In this document: positions 1 to 7,528 of the stretch, piece by piece
Numbering within the stretch: the stretch's first letter is position 1
Layout: each line of letters opens with the position of its first letter
Assembly: GCA_024226335.1 (NCBI GenBank)
Contig: JAAELY010000232.1
Coordinates: 1 to 36,306 of the forward strand
Length of the DNA: 36,306 nt
Direction: 5' to 3'
From: a bacterium
GTDB lineage: Bacteria; Myxococcota_A; UBA9160; SZUA-336
The notes under the pieces: model-generated
What the model was told of the DNA's origin: nothing
Database searches by the model: none
The model's input: only the letters and a program-made list of their open reading frames with translations
Program-made: the position numbers and the translations under genes

Positions 1-169
1 CTAGGGAATCTCTGCACAGGGAGGAATCGAGCGAGAAGCGGGAGTCGCCGCCTGAGCAAGAAGCGTGATCCGATCGCAGATCCGTAGATCTGCAGAGGGT
101 CGCGCGACGCAGCGCAGGCGGATGCATCACGCTTCGCAGCCGCAGCCTCCCTGTGCAGAGGTTCCCTAG
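1..169. repeat. Nested inverted-repeat (MITE-like) element
   Basis: Bases 1-24 and 146-169 are inverted copies of each other with 23 of 24 positions matching, and both outer ends read CTAG. Inside lies a second perfect 10-bp inverted pair (60-69 with 126-135), then a 7-bp hairpin with a 4-base loop (76-82, loop 83-86, 87-93) and a palindrome at 99-108. The element carries no open frame. This nested architecture is typical of miniature transposable elements or REP-like units. The left end coincides with the window edge, so it may extend further. The right CTAG supplies the TAG stop codon of the neighbouring reverse-strand gene. No transposase is visible, so family assignment is not possible. 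Confidence 0.7.
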
Positions 170-2304
170 TCGGCGAAAACGGACCTTCCCGCGCCGATTT
201 CGGCGCGTGCGGAGTCCTGGATGATCGATCGCATGAACCACTCGGGCAGTCGCTCCCCGCTCTGCAGCGCGTTCCTCACGAGCCGACCGCTAATCGGTAG
301 TACCCCAGTTCCAGACTGAGGCACGAGGGAACGCTCTTCGGGATCGTAGCCCAGCGTTTCGAAGAAAACCGGTTCGATCCCCAGGTCGCCCATCGATTCG
401 AACAGCGCCCGTGTGGCTCGGCCTTCGGAGCTGTCGTTGCGGCCGAGTACGATGTGGCTAAACCCCATATTCTTGCGGCAGAGCGCCAGCAGGGCCGCTT
501 CGCGCGCGCCAGCGCCGGCGGAGTACATGGCCGATGCCCCCAGGAGCACGCGGTCCCGCGGATAGAAGCCGAAGTCGATCAGCATCTGATAGGCGCGCAG
601 CGTGAATCCAGGCAGGAAGTCGCCCGGCTCGACGGCACCGGTCTCGATCGTAAGGTACAGGCCGTCTGCGTGGGTCAGGTCCAGCGCCCGGTGCTGGATT
701 TCCTCGTGGGCGCGGTGTGGGAGCGTGTGGGTATGGAAGGCGATGATCCGATTCCAGCCCTTCTTCGCGAAGAGGTAACGCGTATCGGCCGGTGGCAACT
801 GGTACTGGCGGTGCGGAGCCGGAAGCCGTTTGATCAGTTTGATCTCTCCGGCCAGAAGGACACCTTCGCGGCGCATCAGTCGGGCGACACGAGCATCCGC
901 TTCCGCGTCGCCGCCGAACCAACGCTCGGCGTGTTTGCCGAAGTCGAATTCGAAGATTTCACTCACTTCCATCAGGGAGTGGACGTCCCCCGACTCCTCG
1001 CATAGCGTGATGCGCTGCCCGGCTTCCAGGCCTTCGGCGGCCGCACCGGGGATCCGCAGCACGATCGGAACCGGCCAGGCCACTCCATCCGGGAGGCGCT
1101 GCTGATCGAGGACGGAGCGCACGCTGTCGAGGTTCATGAAACCGGACAGGGGGGAGAAAGTGCCCAGTGCAATTCGCTGACAGTCCAGAAGGTCCTGGCG
1201 CGGCAGTTCGATGCGGCGCAACTGCTCGATCCCCTCGAGATCGGGACCACTCGCGTTCTGGCTGACCAACGTTCCGCCGTGAGGCTCGACCAGTAGTGAG
1301 ACGGGCTGCGAGACGCGTTCGAAGGGATCGCGGTCGGCACTTTCCTCGAAAGCTTGTACGAGCTTCTTGATCATGCTGACGCAACCGATCGGGTATTTGC
1401 CTACCGCAGTCTCTCCCGCCAACACGAGGCCGTCCGCACCGTCGAGGATCGTGTTGAACACGTCATTGACCTCGGCACGTGTCGGCGTCGGCTGTGTCGT
1501 CATCGATTCCATCAGATTTGTTGCGACGTACACGGGTTTGTTCGCCGCTTTACCGACGGAAATGATCTTCTTCTGGACCAGTGGGATCTTCTCGATCGGG
1601 ACCTGTCGCGAAAGGTCACCGCGGTCGATCAGTAGAGCATCCGAGTGTTTGGCAATGGCCTCGAGGTTCGCGAGACCAGGAAGGCACTCGATCTTTGAAA
1701 TGACCGTGGCATCTGGTGCCGCAACCGCACGGATTTCATCAACGTCAGATGCGCGATGGGCGAAAGAAAGTGCGACGTAGCGAATTCCCAGGCCCTTGCC
1801 GATCTCGAGCGCGCGGCGGTCTTTCGCGGTCAAGGGCGGTAGTTCGATGTCGCGTTCCAGTGTCGCGGCCTTGTTCCGACCGACCAGGCCGCCGGTCAGT
1901 ACACGCAGGACCACACCGTCGTTTTCTCGATCGATGACCTGCGTGAGCACGGTGCTGTCGATCGTAATGAAATCGCCGATCTCGAATACGGATAAAACGC
2001 TATCGGGTGTCAGATTGAAACTATGGGCATCTCCGGGAACCGGATGCCCCGGAACACGGATCGTGCTGTTTTCCCGCAGCACGACCTCGTCTTCGATCAG
2101 GTAACCGGTGCGAATCTGTGCGCCTTCGGTATCGAGGCAGATCGGTACCGACGTCCGCTGTTGCAGGTATTCGATCTGGGAACCGACCTGCTCCGCCGAG
2201 ATGTGTGAGAGGTTGAGCCGAAACAGGCTCACGCCCAGTTCTTCCATGCGAGCGATGACTCGATCGTTCATGGAGGAGGGGCCGAGCGTGCACAATATCT
2301 GCAT
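166..2304 (-). CDS. Pyruvate kinase-like / ATP sulfurylase-like fusion protein
   Basis: The 712-residue protein has two parts. Residues 1 to about 340 resemble the pyruvate kinase barrel: CTLGPSS at the start, RLNLSH near 29-34, SKIE with the catalytic-type lysine, a DRGDL segment, PTRAEVNDV and GETAVG. The regulatory C-terminal kinase domain is absent. Residues from about 365 resemble ATP sulfurylase (Sat): GTFSPLSGFM, PHRAHE near 528-533, AREAALLALCRKN and ISGRLVRNAL with PEWF near the end. Key motifs differ from the families: DTKGPEIR reads DTEGAQIR, the sulfurylase QTRN reads HTHT, and GRDHAG reads GRNDSS. I infer a nucleotidyl-transfer role rather than ordinary sulfate activation. I chose the ATG at 2304 because it lines up with kinase N termini; an in-frame GTG at 2379 would add 25 Pro/Ala-rich residues. 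The stop codon is formed by the adjoining repeat element. Confidence 0.8.
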   Translation of the reverse strand: MQILCTLGPSSMNDRVIARMEELGVSLFRLNLSHISAEQVGSQIEYLQQRTSVPICLDTEGAQIRTGYLIEDEVVLRENSTIRVPGHPVPGDAHSFNLTPDSVLSVFEIGDFITIDSTVLTQVIDRENDGVVLRVLTGGLVGRNKAATLERDIELPPLTAKDRRALEIGKGLGIRYVALSFAHRASDVDEIRAVAAPDATVISKIECLPGLANLEAIAKHSDALLIDRGDLSRQVPIEKIPLVQKKIISVGKAANKPVYVATNLMESMTTQPTPTRAEVNDVFNTILDGADGLVLAGETAVGKYPIGCVSMIKKLVQAFEESADRDPFERVSQPVSLLVEPHGGTLVSQNASGPDLEGIEQLRRIELPRQDLLDCQRIALGTFSPLSGFMNLDSVRSVLDQQRLPDGVAWPVPIVLRIPGAAAEGLEAGQRITLCEESGDVHSLMEVSEIFEFDFGKHAERWFGGDAEADARVARLMRREGVLLAGEIKLIKRLPAPHRQYQLPPADTRYLFAKKGWNRIIAFHTHTLPHRAHEEIQHRALDLTHADGLYLTIETGAVEPGDFLPGFTLRAYQMLIDFGFYPRDRVLLGASAMYSAGAGAREAALLALCRKNMGFSHIVLGRNDSSEGRATRALFESMGDLGIEPVFFETLGYDPEERSLVPQSGTGVLPISGRLVRNALQSGERLPEWFMRSIIQDSARAEIGAGRSVFAD

Positions 2305-2400
2305 TCTGATCGCCGATCTGCCCGGGTTTTGAGCCGCGGCAGGGGTAACGGGCACCGGATCTACAAGGCCGGGCACCACCGGGAACTTCGTCCGAACGCC

Positions 2401-2406
2401 AGTATA
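2401..2406 (-). promoter_or_regulatory. Possible -10 box for the kinase/sulfurylase-like gene
   Basis: Read on the reverse strand the hexamer is TATACT, five of six matches to the sigma-70 -10 consensus. No convincing -35 hexamer lies 16-18 bases upstream; the best is TTCGGC. The 85-169 bases between the divergent genes are otherwise featureless. Transcription would begin near 2394, which leaves about 90 bases of leader before the ATG at 2304. Confidence 0.3.
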
Positions 2407-2473
2407 CCTGATCCGCCCCGCTGCGCCGAAGCTATGGCAGGGGCTCAGGAAGGGCGGTAACTACTTGGACTTC

Positions 2474-4021
2474 ATGAAGTTTTGGCCGGCAATCGCGTCC
2501 GTGCTCTTCTGCCTCGCCGCCTGCGGCCCGTCACCGGACGCGGCACGTGGCGAATTGCGCGTGAATCTGGCGACCGAACCGCCCACTCTCGACTGGAGCC
2601 TGGCGACGGATGGCACCTCGATCAAGGTCATCGAGCAGTTGATGCGGGGGCTGACCCGACTGGGACCCGACCTGCTGCCTCAGCCGGCCCTCGCGGAGCG
2701 CTGGGACGTTTCTCCGGACGGCCTGACGTATACCTTCCACCTGCGGCCCGGTGTCGTGTGGAGTGATGGGGTGCCTCTGCGCGCCCAGGACTTCGTTTTT
2801 TCCTGGCGGCGTCTGATGGATCCGGCCACCGCTGCGGAATACGCCTATTTCCTGTTTCCGGTGAAGAATGCGCGGGCGGTGAACTCCGGCGAACTGGAGC
2901 CGGAGCAACTCGGCGTACGCGCGCTGGACGACGCCACGCTACAGGTACGACTCGAGGCGCCACTGGTCTACTTCTCATCGCTGGTGAACTTCATGGTCAC
3001 GTTCCCACAGCGGCGCGACGTGATCGAGCGCTGGGGCGATGGTTGGACCGAAGCGGGCCGCTTGATCAGCCTGGGCCCGTTCATTCTCGAAGAGTGGCGC
3101 CACGAGTACCGCATCGTTCTGAGGGCGAACGCCGACTTCTACGCGGGTCGACCCGAACTCGATCGGGTGATCGGCTATATGGTCGAGGAAGCCGCGACGG
3201 CCCTTGTGCTCTTCGAGCAGGGGATTCTCGATCTGGTCGATCTGCCGCCTTTGGAAATTCGCCGCTACCGATCGCATCCCGCATACCGGAGAAAGGCGCA
3301 ACTCCGCGGTTACTACTACGGATTCAATACGCGCAAGCCGCCCTTTGACGACGTGCGCGTGCGGCGCGCTTTTGCGATGGCGATCGACCGCAGCCAGTTC
3401 CCGCCTCTATTGCAGGGCGGTGAGATCGCCTGGTCGTCCTGGATTCCGCCGGGGATGCCACACAACAATCCGGAGATCGGCCTGGGATTCGATCCGGAGG
3501 GCGCGCGCCGCCTGCTCGCGGAAGCCGGTGTCGATCCGGCCGAACTGAAGCCCATCCAGGTGGTCTACAACAGCAATGAGACGCATAAACTCGTGGCCGA
3601 GAAAGTGCAGGCGATGTGGCGGAAGCATCTGGGGGTCGACGTGGTGCTCGCCAACCGGGAGTGGAAGGTCTTCTTGAAGGAGGTACAGGTCGACACGCCG
3701 ATGGTGTATCGCCTGGGGTGGGGCGCCGATTTTGCAGACCCAGACAACTTCATCAATCTCTTCACGTCCGATAGCGCGAACAATTACACCGGATGGGGGA
3801 ATCCCCGCTACGACCAGCTCACGGAGCAGGCCGCGCGTGAGCGCGATCCGTCGCTGCGCCAGAAGCTCTATGACGAAGCGCAGCGAATCCTATGCGAGCA
3901 GGACGTGCCCATCGTTCCCTTCTTCGTGACGTCGATCAATTCAGTCGTGGCCGAGCGTGTGAAGGGCTTCGAGATCAACCCGATGGATCTCTGGTTCCTC
4001 GAAGAAGTGAGCACCCGTTGA
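2474..4021 (+). CDS. Peptide/oligopeptide ABC transporter substrate-binding lipoprotein
   Basis: A 515-residue extracytoplasmic solute-binding protein of family 5 (OppA/DppA type). The N terminus is a lipoprotein signal ending in the lipobox LAAC at about residue 17, so it should be lipid-anchored outside the inner membrane. Family features include the early NLATEPPTLDW segment, YTFHLRPGVVWSDG, the FVFSWRRLMDP stretch and the hinge region FNTRKPPFDDVRVRRAFAMAIDR. Such proteins capture di- or oligopeptides and deliver them to a paired DppB/DppC-type channel. The stop overlaps the TTG start of the permease gene (TTGA), indicating one operon. I chose the ATG at 2474 because it leaves a normal signal peptide; a TTG at 2465, nearer a purine-rich AGGAAGGG, would add only three residues. 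Ligand specificity cannot be read from the sequence. Confidence 0.93.
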   Translation: MKFWPAIASVLFCLAACGPSPDAARGELRVNLATEPPTLDWSLATDGTSIKVIEQLMRGLTRLGPDLLPQPALAERWDVSPDGLTYTFHLRPGVVWSDGVPLRAQDFVFSWRRLMDPATAAEYAYFLFPVKNARAVNSGELEPEQLGVRALDDATLQVRLEAPLVYFSSLVNFMVTFPQRRDVIERWGDGWTEAGRLISLGPFILEEWRHEYRIVLRANADFYAGRPELDRVIGYMVEEAATALVLFEQGILDLVDLPPLEIRRYRSHPAYRRKAQLRGYYYGFNTRKPPFDDVRVRRAFAMAIDRSQFPPLLQGGEIAWSSWIPPGMPHNNPEIGLGFDPEGARRLLAEAGVDPAELKPIQVVYNSNETHKLVAEKVQAMWRKHLGVDVVLANREWKVFLKEVQVDTPMVYRLGWGADFADPDNFINLFTSDSANNYTGWGNPRYDQLTEQAARERDPSLRQKLYDEAQRILCEQDVPIVPFFVTSINSVVAERVKGFEINPMDLWFLEEVSTR

Positions 4022-4947
4022 TCCGTTTCGTCGTCGCTCGCTTGCTTCAGGCGATTCCTGTGCTGCTGATCGTGGCGACGGCCACCTTTGCATTGCTTCG
4101 CTTTCTGCCGGGCGGTCCTTTCGACCGGGAGAAAGCGCTTCCTCCGGAGATCTTGCGCAACATCGAAGCGCGCTACGAACTCGATCGACCCATCCTGGAG
4201 CAGTACACGCAGTTTCTTTCGAACACAGTGCGCGGTGATCTGGGGCCTTCCTACAAGTACATCGGGCGCGACGTTTCCGACATTCTTGCGGAGTCGTTCC
4301 CCGTTTCGCTTCAGCTGGGATCACTCGCTTTGCTGATCTCTTTTGTCGGAGGCGTTTCGATCGGACTTGCCGCCGGAGTTCGCCGAGGGAGCTGGTTGGA
4401 TCGCGTCGTCATGTTGCTTTCTGTGCTTGGGGTCTCGGTGCCCAGCTTCGTGCTCGGCGCTGGTCTGATCCTGACCCTGGGCCTCGCGCTCGGCTGGTTT
4501 CCCGCGGGTCTCTGGGAGGGACCTTCACACGCGATCCTTCCCGCGATTACCCTGGCGGCCCTGCCCATGGCGTATATCGCCCAGTTGACGCGCTCCTCTG
4601 TGATCGATGTCGTGGACCGCGACTACATTCGCACCGCGCGTGCAAAGGGTGTGTCCGAAGCGCGTATTCGGCGCGTTCACGTCTTGCGCAATGCGTTGCT
4701 GGCAGTGACTACCTACTTCGGACCGTTGCTCGCGATCCTGCTTACAGGCTCGTTCGTCGTGGAGAAGATCTACGCGATCCCCGGTATGGGGCGCTTTTTC
4801 GTAACGGCCGTCAGTAATCGGGACTATCCGCTGGTGCTAGGCGTGACGCTCGTCTACGCGGTTCTCGTCCTGCTCGCGAATCTCCTGGTCGACCTCTTGT
4901 ACGGCTGGATTGACCCGCGTATCCGCGTGACGGGAAATCGCGAATGA
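4018..4947 (+). CDS. ABC transporter permease, DppB/OppB type
   Basis: A 309-residue inner-membrane permease of the binding-protein-dependent class. It begins LIRFVVARLLQAIPVLL, the usual start of OppB/DppB proteins, with about six hydrophobic segments. The FLPGGPFDREKALPPE and YELDRPILEQY stretches are family-typical, and the cytoplasmic EAA loop appears as DYIRTARAKGVSEARI followed by HVLRNALL. The TTG start at 4018 overlaps the TGA stop of the binding-protein gene. The frame stays open upstream to 3892, but that stretch lies over the binding-protein gene and lacks permease similarity, so I rejected it. The end overlaps the next permease by ATGA. It should form a heterodimeric channel with that protein. 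Confidence 0.93.
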   Translation: MIRFVVARLLQAIPVLLIVATATFALLRFLPGGPFDREKALPPEILRNIEARYELDRPILEQYTQFLSNTVRGDLGPSYKYIGRDVSDILAESFPVSLQLGSLALLISFVGGVSIGLAAGVRRGSWLDRVVMLLSVLGVSVPSFVLGAGLILTLGLALGWFPAGLWEGPSHAILPAITLAALPMAYIAQLTRSSVIDVVDRDYIRTARAKGVSEARIRRVHVLRNALLAVTTYFGPLLAILLTGSFVVEKIYAIPGMGRFFVTAVSNRDYPLVLGVTLVYAVLVLLANLLVDLLYGWIDPRIRVTGNRE

Positions 4948-5783
4948 ACTTCCTCGGCTGGCTCGGTGCGATCCTCGTCGCGTTCCTGCTCTTCGTCGCC
5001 GTGCTAGGTGATGGGATCGCGGGCGTGTCGTTCGACGCGCAGGATTCCATGCACGCGCTCGAAGGCCCATCGGTCACGCACTGGATGGGTACCGATGCGC
5101 TGGGTCGCGATCTGCTCGCCCGCGTCGCCCAGGGTGCTCGCGTGTCGCTGCGGGTCGCGGTTGCCTCGACGCTGCTCGCGCTCGCGATCGGGGTCACCTA
5201 TGGCGGCATTTCGGGTTTTGTTGCAGGCCGCCTCGACGCCTGGCTGATGCGCGGTGTCGACGTGATGTACTCGCTTCCCGATGTGCTGGTGATCGTACTC
5301 CTGATCGAAGTCCTGCAGAACCTGTTGAGCGGGGTCGCGGACAACTACCGCCGAGAACTGGCCATGGCGCTGGCCCTCGGGGGGCTCGGCTGGGTGGCTG
5401 TGGCCCGTCTGGTGCGCGGTCTCGTGCTCCAGGCGCGTGAGGAAGCCTGGGTCGAAGCGGCCCGGGCCATCGGAGTGGGGCGGCGACGCCTGCTTCTGCG
5501 CCATATCCTGCCCAATGTCTCGGGCCCGATTCTCGTGACTGCTGCCTTCCGCATCCCCGCCGCGATTCTTACGGAATCGACCGTCTCGTTCATCGGGCTC
5601 GGCATTCAGCCACCTTTCTCGAGCTGGGGAGCACTGGCCAGCGATGGCTTCAGCGCGATGCGCTCCTATCCACACCTGGTGGTTTTTCCGAGCCTGGCGA
5701 TCCTGGTCTCGTTGGTGGCGTTTCACTTCCTGGGCGATGCTCTCCGAGACGCCCTCGATCCGCGAAAAGCGCCTCGAACCTGA
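4944..5783 (+). CDS. ABC transporter permease, DppC/OppC type
   Basis: A 279-residue permease that partners the preceding DppB-type subunit. It shows the family hallmarks HWMGTDALGRDLLARV in the N-terminal third, an EAA loop reading EAARAIGVGRRRLLLRHILPN near residues 170-190, and SFIGLGIQPPFSSWG towards the end, with five or six membrane segments. At 279 residues it is slightly short for the family because the cytoplasmic N-terminal tail before the first helix is minimal. The ATG overlaps the previous stop (ATGA), so translation is probably coupled. No gene for a DppD- or DppF-type ATPase follows. The next ABC ATPase belongs to a different transporter class, so the energising subunits must be encoded elsewhere. 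Confidence 0.93.
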   Translation: MNFLGWLGAILVAFLLFVAVLGDGIAGVSFDAQDSMHALEGPSVTHWMGTDALGRDLLARVAQGARVSLRVAVASTLLALAIGVTYGGISGFVAGRLDAWLMRGVDVMYSLPDVLVIVLLIEVLQNLLSGVADNYRRELAMALALGGLGWVAVARLVRGLVLQAREEAWVEAARAIGVGRRRLLLRHILPNVSGPILVTAAFRIPAAILTESTVSFIGLGIQPPFSSWGALASDGFSAMRSYPHLVVFPSLAILVSLVAFHFLGDALRDALDPRKAPRT

Positions 5784-5970
5784 TGGAATTTGTGGGAGTT
5801 GCCACCTCCGAAGTCCGCGTTAGACTCCGCACCCGATGGGGCGGTCTACAGCACTCCAAACACTGTGATCGCGAGAGAGATCGCCCGGCGCCCGGAAGAG
5901 GGGAACTCGACTGTGGTGTCGAGTCGGATCTCCGCATGATGTTGTTCCCATTGGATGGAGTGAAGAACAA
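5784..5970 (+). other. Leader region before the ABC-2 operon, with a small hairpin
   Basis: The 187 bases between the permease and the ABC-2 ATPase carry a perfect 7-bp hairpin (5905-5911 with 5918-5924, loop TGTGGT). They also carry a GGAG ribosome-binding site at 5957-5960, ten bases before the TTG start. I see no consensus promoter and no T-rich terminator. A short open frame covering the interval has no recognisable protein features and I do not call it. Confidence 0.35.
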
Positions 5971-6747
5971 TTGATCAAGCTAGAGGGGTTCTCCAAACAC
6001 TACGGGAGCATCGTCGCCGTGAACGACGTGTCCTTTGAAGTTTCAAAGGGTGAAGTCGTTGGCTTTCTCGGACCGAACGGTGCAGGCAAGACTACGACCA
6101 TGCGTGCGCTGACGGGCTACCTCCCTCCGACGAGGGGAAGAATCGAAATCGCTGGATTCGATCCCGATCGGTATCCGCTCGAAGCCAAGCGCGCGACCGG
6201 CTATCTGCCCGAATCACCGCCTCTGTATCCCGAAATGCGGGTTCGGGAGTACGTCAAGTACGTGGCTGCACTGCACGATGTGCCGCGCGTGGAACGCGCA
6301 AGCAAAGTCGACAAGGCGTTGGCGGCCTGCGGACTCGAATCCGTGGCGGATCGCGTTATCAGCACCCTGTCGAAGGGCTTTCGCCAGCGCGTGGGCATCG
6401 CTCAAGCCGTCGTACACGAACCCCCCGTCCTGATCCTGGACGAACCCACCTCGGGCCTCGATCCGATCCAGATCGTCGAGATTCGCGAGATGATTCACCG
6501 ACTCGCGTCGGGTGAAGGGCGCACGGTCATTCTTTCGACTCATATCCTGGCGGAGGTCGAAGCGATCTGTCAGCGCGTGCTTCTGATCGCATACGGTCAG
6601 CTTTGCATCGACGCTCCGCTCGAGGAATTGCGGTCGCGAGGTTCGCTCGAGGAAGTGTTCATGCGCGAGGTCGAAGCGGCTGCAAATCTGTCGGACGCCG
6701 GCGACGAGGCCAGTCACGTTGAAGAAAGGCAGGAGAGCCCGGCATGA
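5971..6747 (+). CDS. ABC-2 type transporter ATP-binding protein (GldA-like)
   Basis: A 258-residue cytoplasmic ATPase. The Walker A motif is GPNGAGKTT near residues 34-42, the Q-loop region is GYLPESPPLYPEM, the signature is LSKGFRQR, and Walker B with the D-loop is LILDEPTSGLDP; the switch histidine is in STHIL. This architecture matches ATPases of ABC-2 exporters, including GldA of gliding systems and NatA-like pumps. The start is TTG at 5971 with GGAG ten bases upstream. Its end overlaps the permease start by ATGA. A partnership with the next three genes is inferred from order and spacing. The substrate is unknown. Confidence 0.92.
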   Translation: MIKLEGFSKHYGSIVAVNDVSFEVSKGEVVGFLGPNGAGKTTTMRALTGYLPPTRGRIEIAGFDPDRYPLEAKRATGYLPESPPLYPEMRVREYVKYVAALHDVPRVERASKVDKALAACGLESVADRVISTLSKGFRQRVGIAQAVVHEPPVLILDEPTSGLDPIQIVEIREMIHRLASGEGRTVILSTHILAEVEAICQRVLLIAYGQLCIDAPLEELRSRGSLEEVFMREVEAAANLSDAGDEASHVEERQESPA

Positions 6748-7520
6748 AGCACATCTTCGCCATCGCCGGTCGAGAACTGCGCAGCATCTTCGGCACACCC
6801 GTTGCCTATATCGTGATCGCCACGTACATGCTGTTTGCGGGCTTCATCTTCTTCGGCAGCCTGGGACAGTTCATTCTGCAGATTCAACAGATCCAGGCCA
6901 TGGGCCTGACGCAGTACCTCGAGCAGTGGAACCTGAACCAGATCGTGATCGCACCCGCGTACGGCACGTTTGCCTTGATCTTCGCGATGCTGATTCCTCT
7001 GCTCAGCGCGCGGGCGCTGGCCGGTGAAAGGGCCAACGGATCGATCGAACTCCTGCTCACGGCGCCGATCACCAGCTGGGAGATCATCATCGGCAAGTAT
7101 CTGGCGGTCCTCGCCGTCGTCACGGTGATCGTCGCCCTCACCGGATTGTTTCCGATGCTCTTGTTCTGGTACGGCAATCCGGAGGTCATGCAGACGCTCT
7201 CCGGATTGCTGACTCTCTTCCTGTACGGCGCCGGACTGGCCGCTCTGTGCTGTTTCATTTCGGCGTTGACCGACAGCCTTTTGGTGGCCGCCTTCGTCGG
7301 CATCGTGGTTTCACTGCTTCTGCTCGTGCTGCCGTTCGCAGCGGAGAGCACCAGCAATGAAGGATTCAAGGCTGCGCTGAGCTGGCTCGGAAGTGGCACG
7401 CACTTCGAACAGGGACTCCAGGGTCAAGTGCGCACAGAGGATCTGACGTATTTCGGTGTCATGGTGGTCGTTTTCCTGTCGCTGGCTCGGCTGGCGGCCG
7501 AATCACTGCGCTGGCGCTAG
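6744..7520 (+). CDS. ABC-2 type transporter permease (GldF-like)
   Basis: A 258-residue membrane protein with about six hydrophobic segments. Its N terminus, IFAIAGRELRSIFGTPVAYI, is typical of ABC-2 permeases in which a short amphipathic stretch precedes the first helix. The LLSARALAGERANGSIELLLTAPI segment between helices two and three is the most conserved part of this family and marks it as GldF-like rather than as an antibiotic-efflux permease. The ATG overlaps the ATPase stop. The gene lies eight bases before the GldG-like gene, so ATPase, permease and GldG-like protein are almost certainly made together. Confidence 0.9.
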   Translation: MKHIFAIAGRELRSIFGTPVAYIVIATYMLFAGFIFFGSLGQFILQIQQIQAMGLTQYLEQWNLNQIVIAPAYGTFALIFAMLIPLLSARALAGERANGSIELLLTAPITSWEIIIGKYLAVLAVVTVIVALTGLFPMLLFWYGNPEVMQTLSGLLTLFLYGAGLAALCCFISALTDSLLVAAFVGIVVSLLLLVLPFAAESTSNEGFKAALSWLGSGTHFEQGLQGQVRTEDLTYFGVMVVVFLSLARLAAESLRWR

Positions 7521-7528
7521 GAGGATAG

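Noticed and set aside
5783-5974. 63-codon open frame between the permease and the ABC-2 ATPase
   Set aside because: No ribosome site, no recognisable features and Arg-rich shadow-like composition. The interval is better read as a leader.
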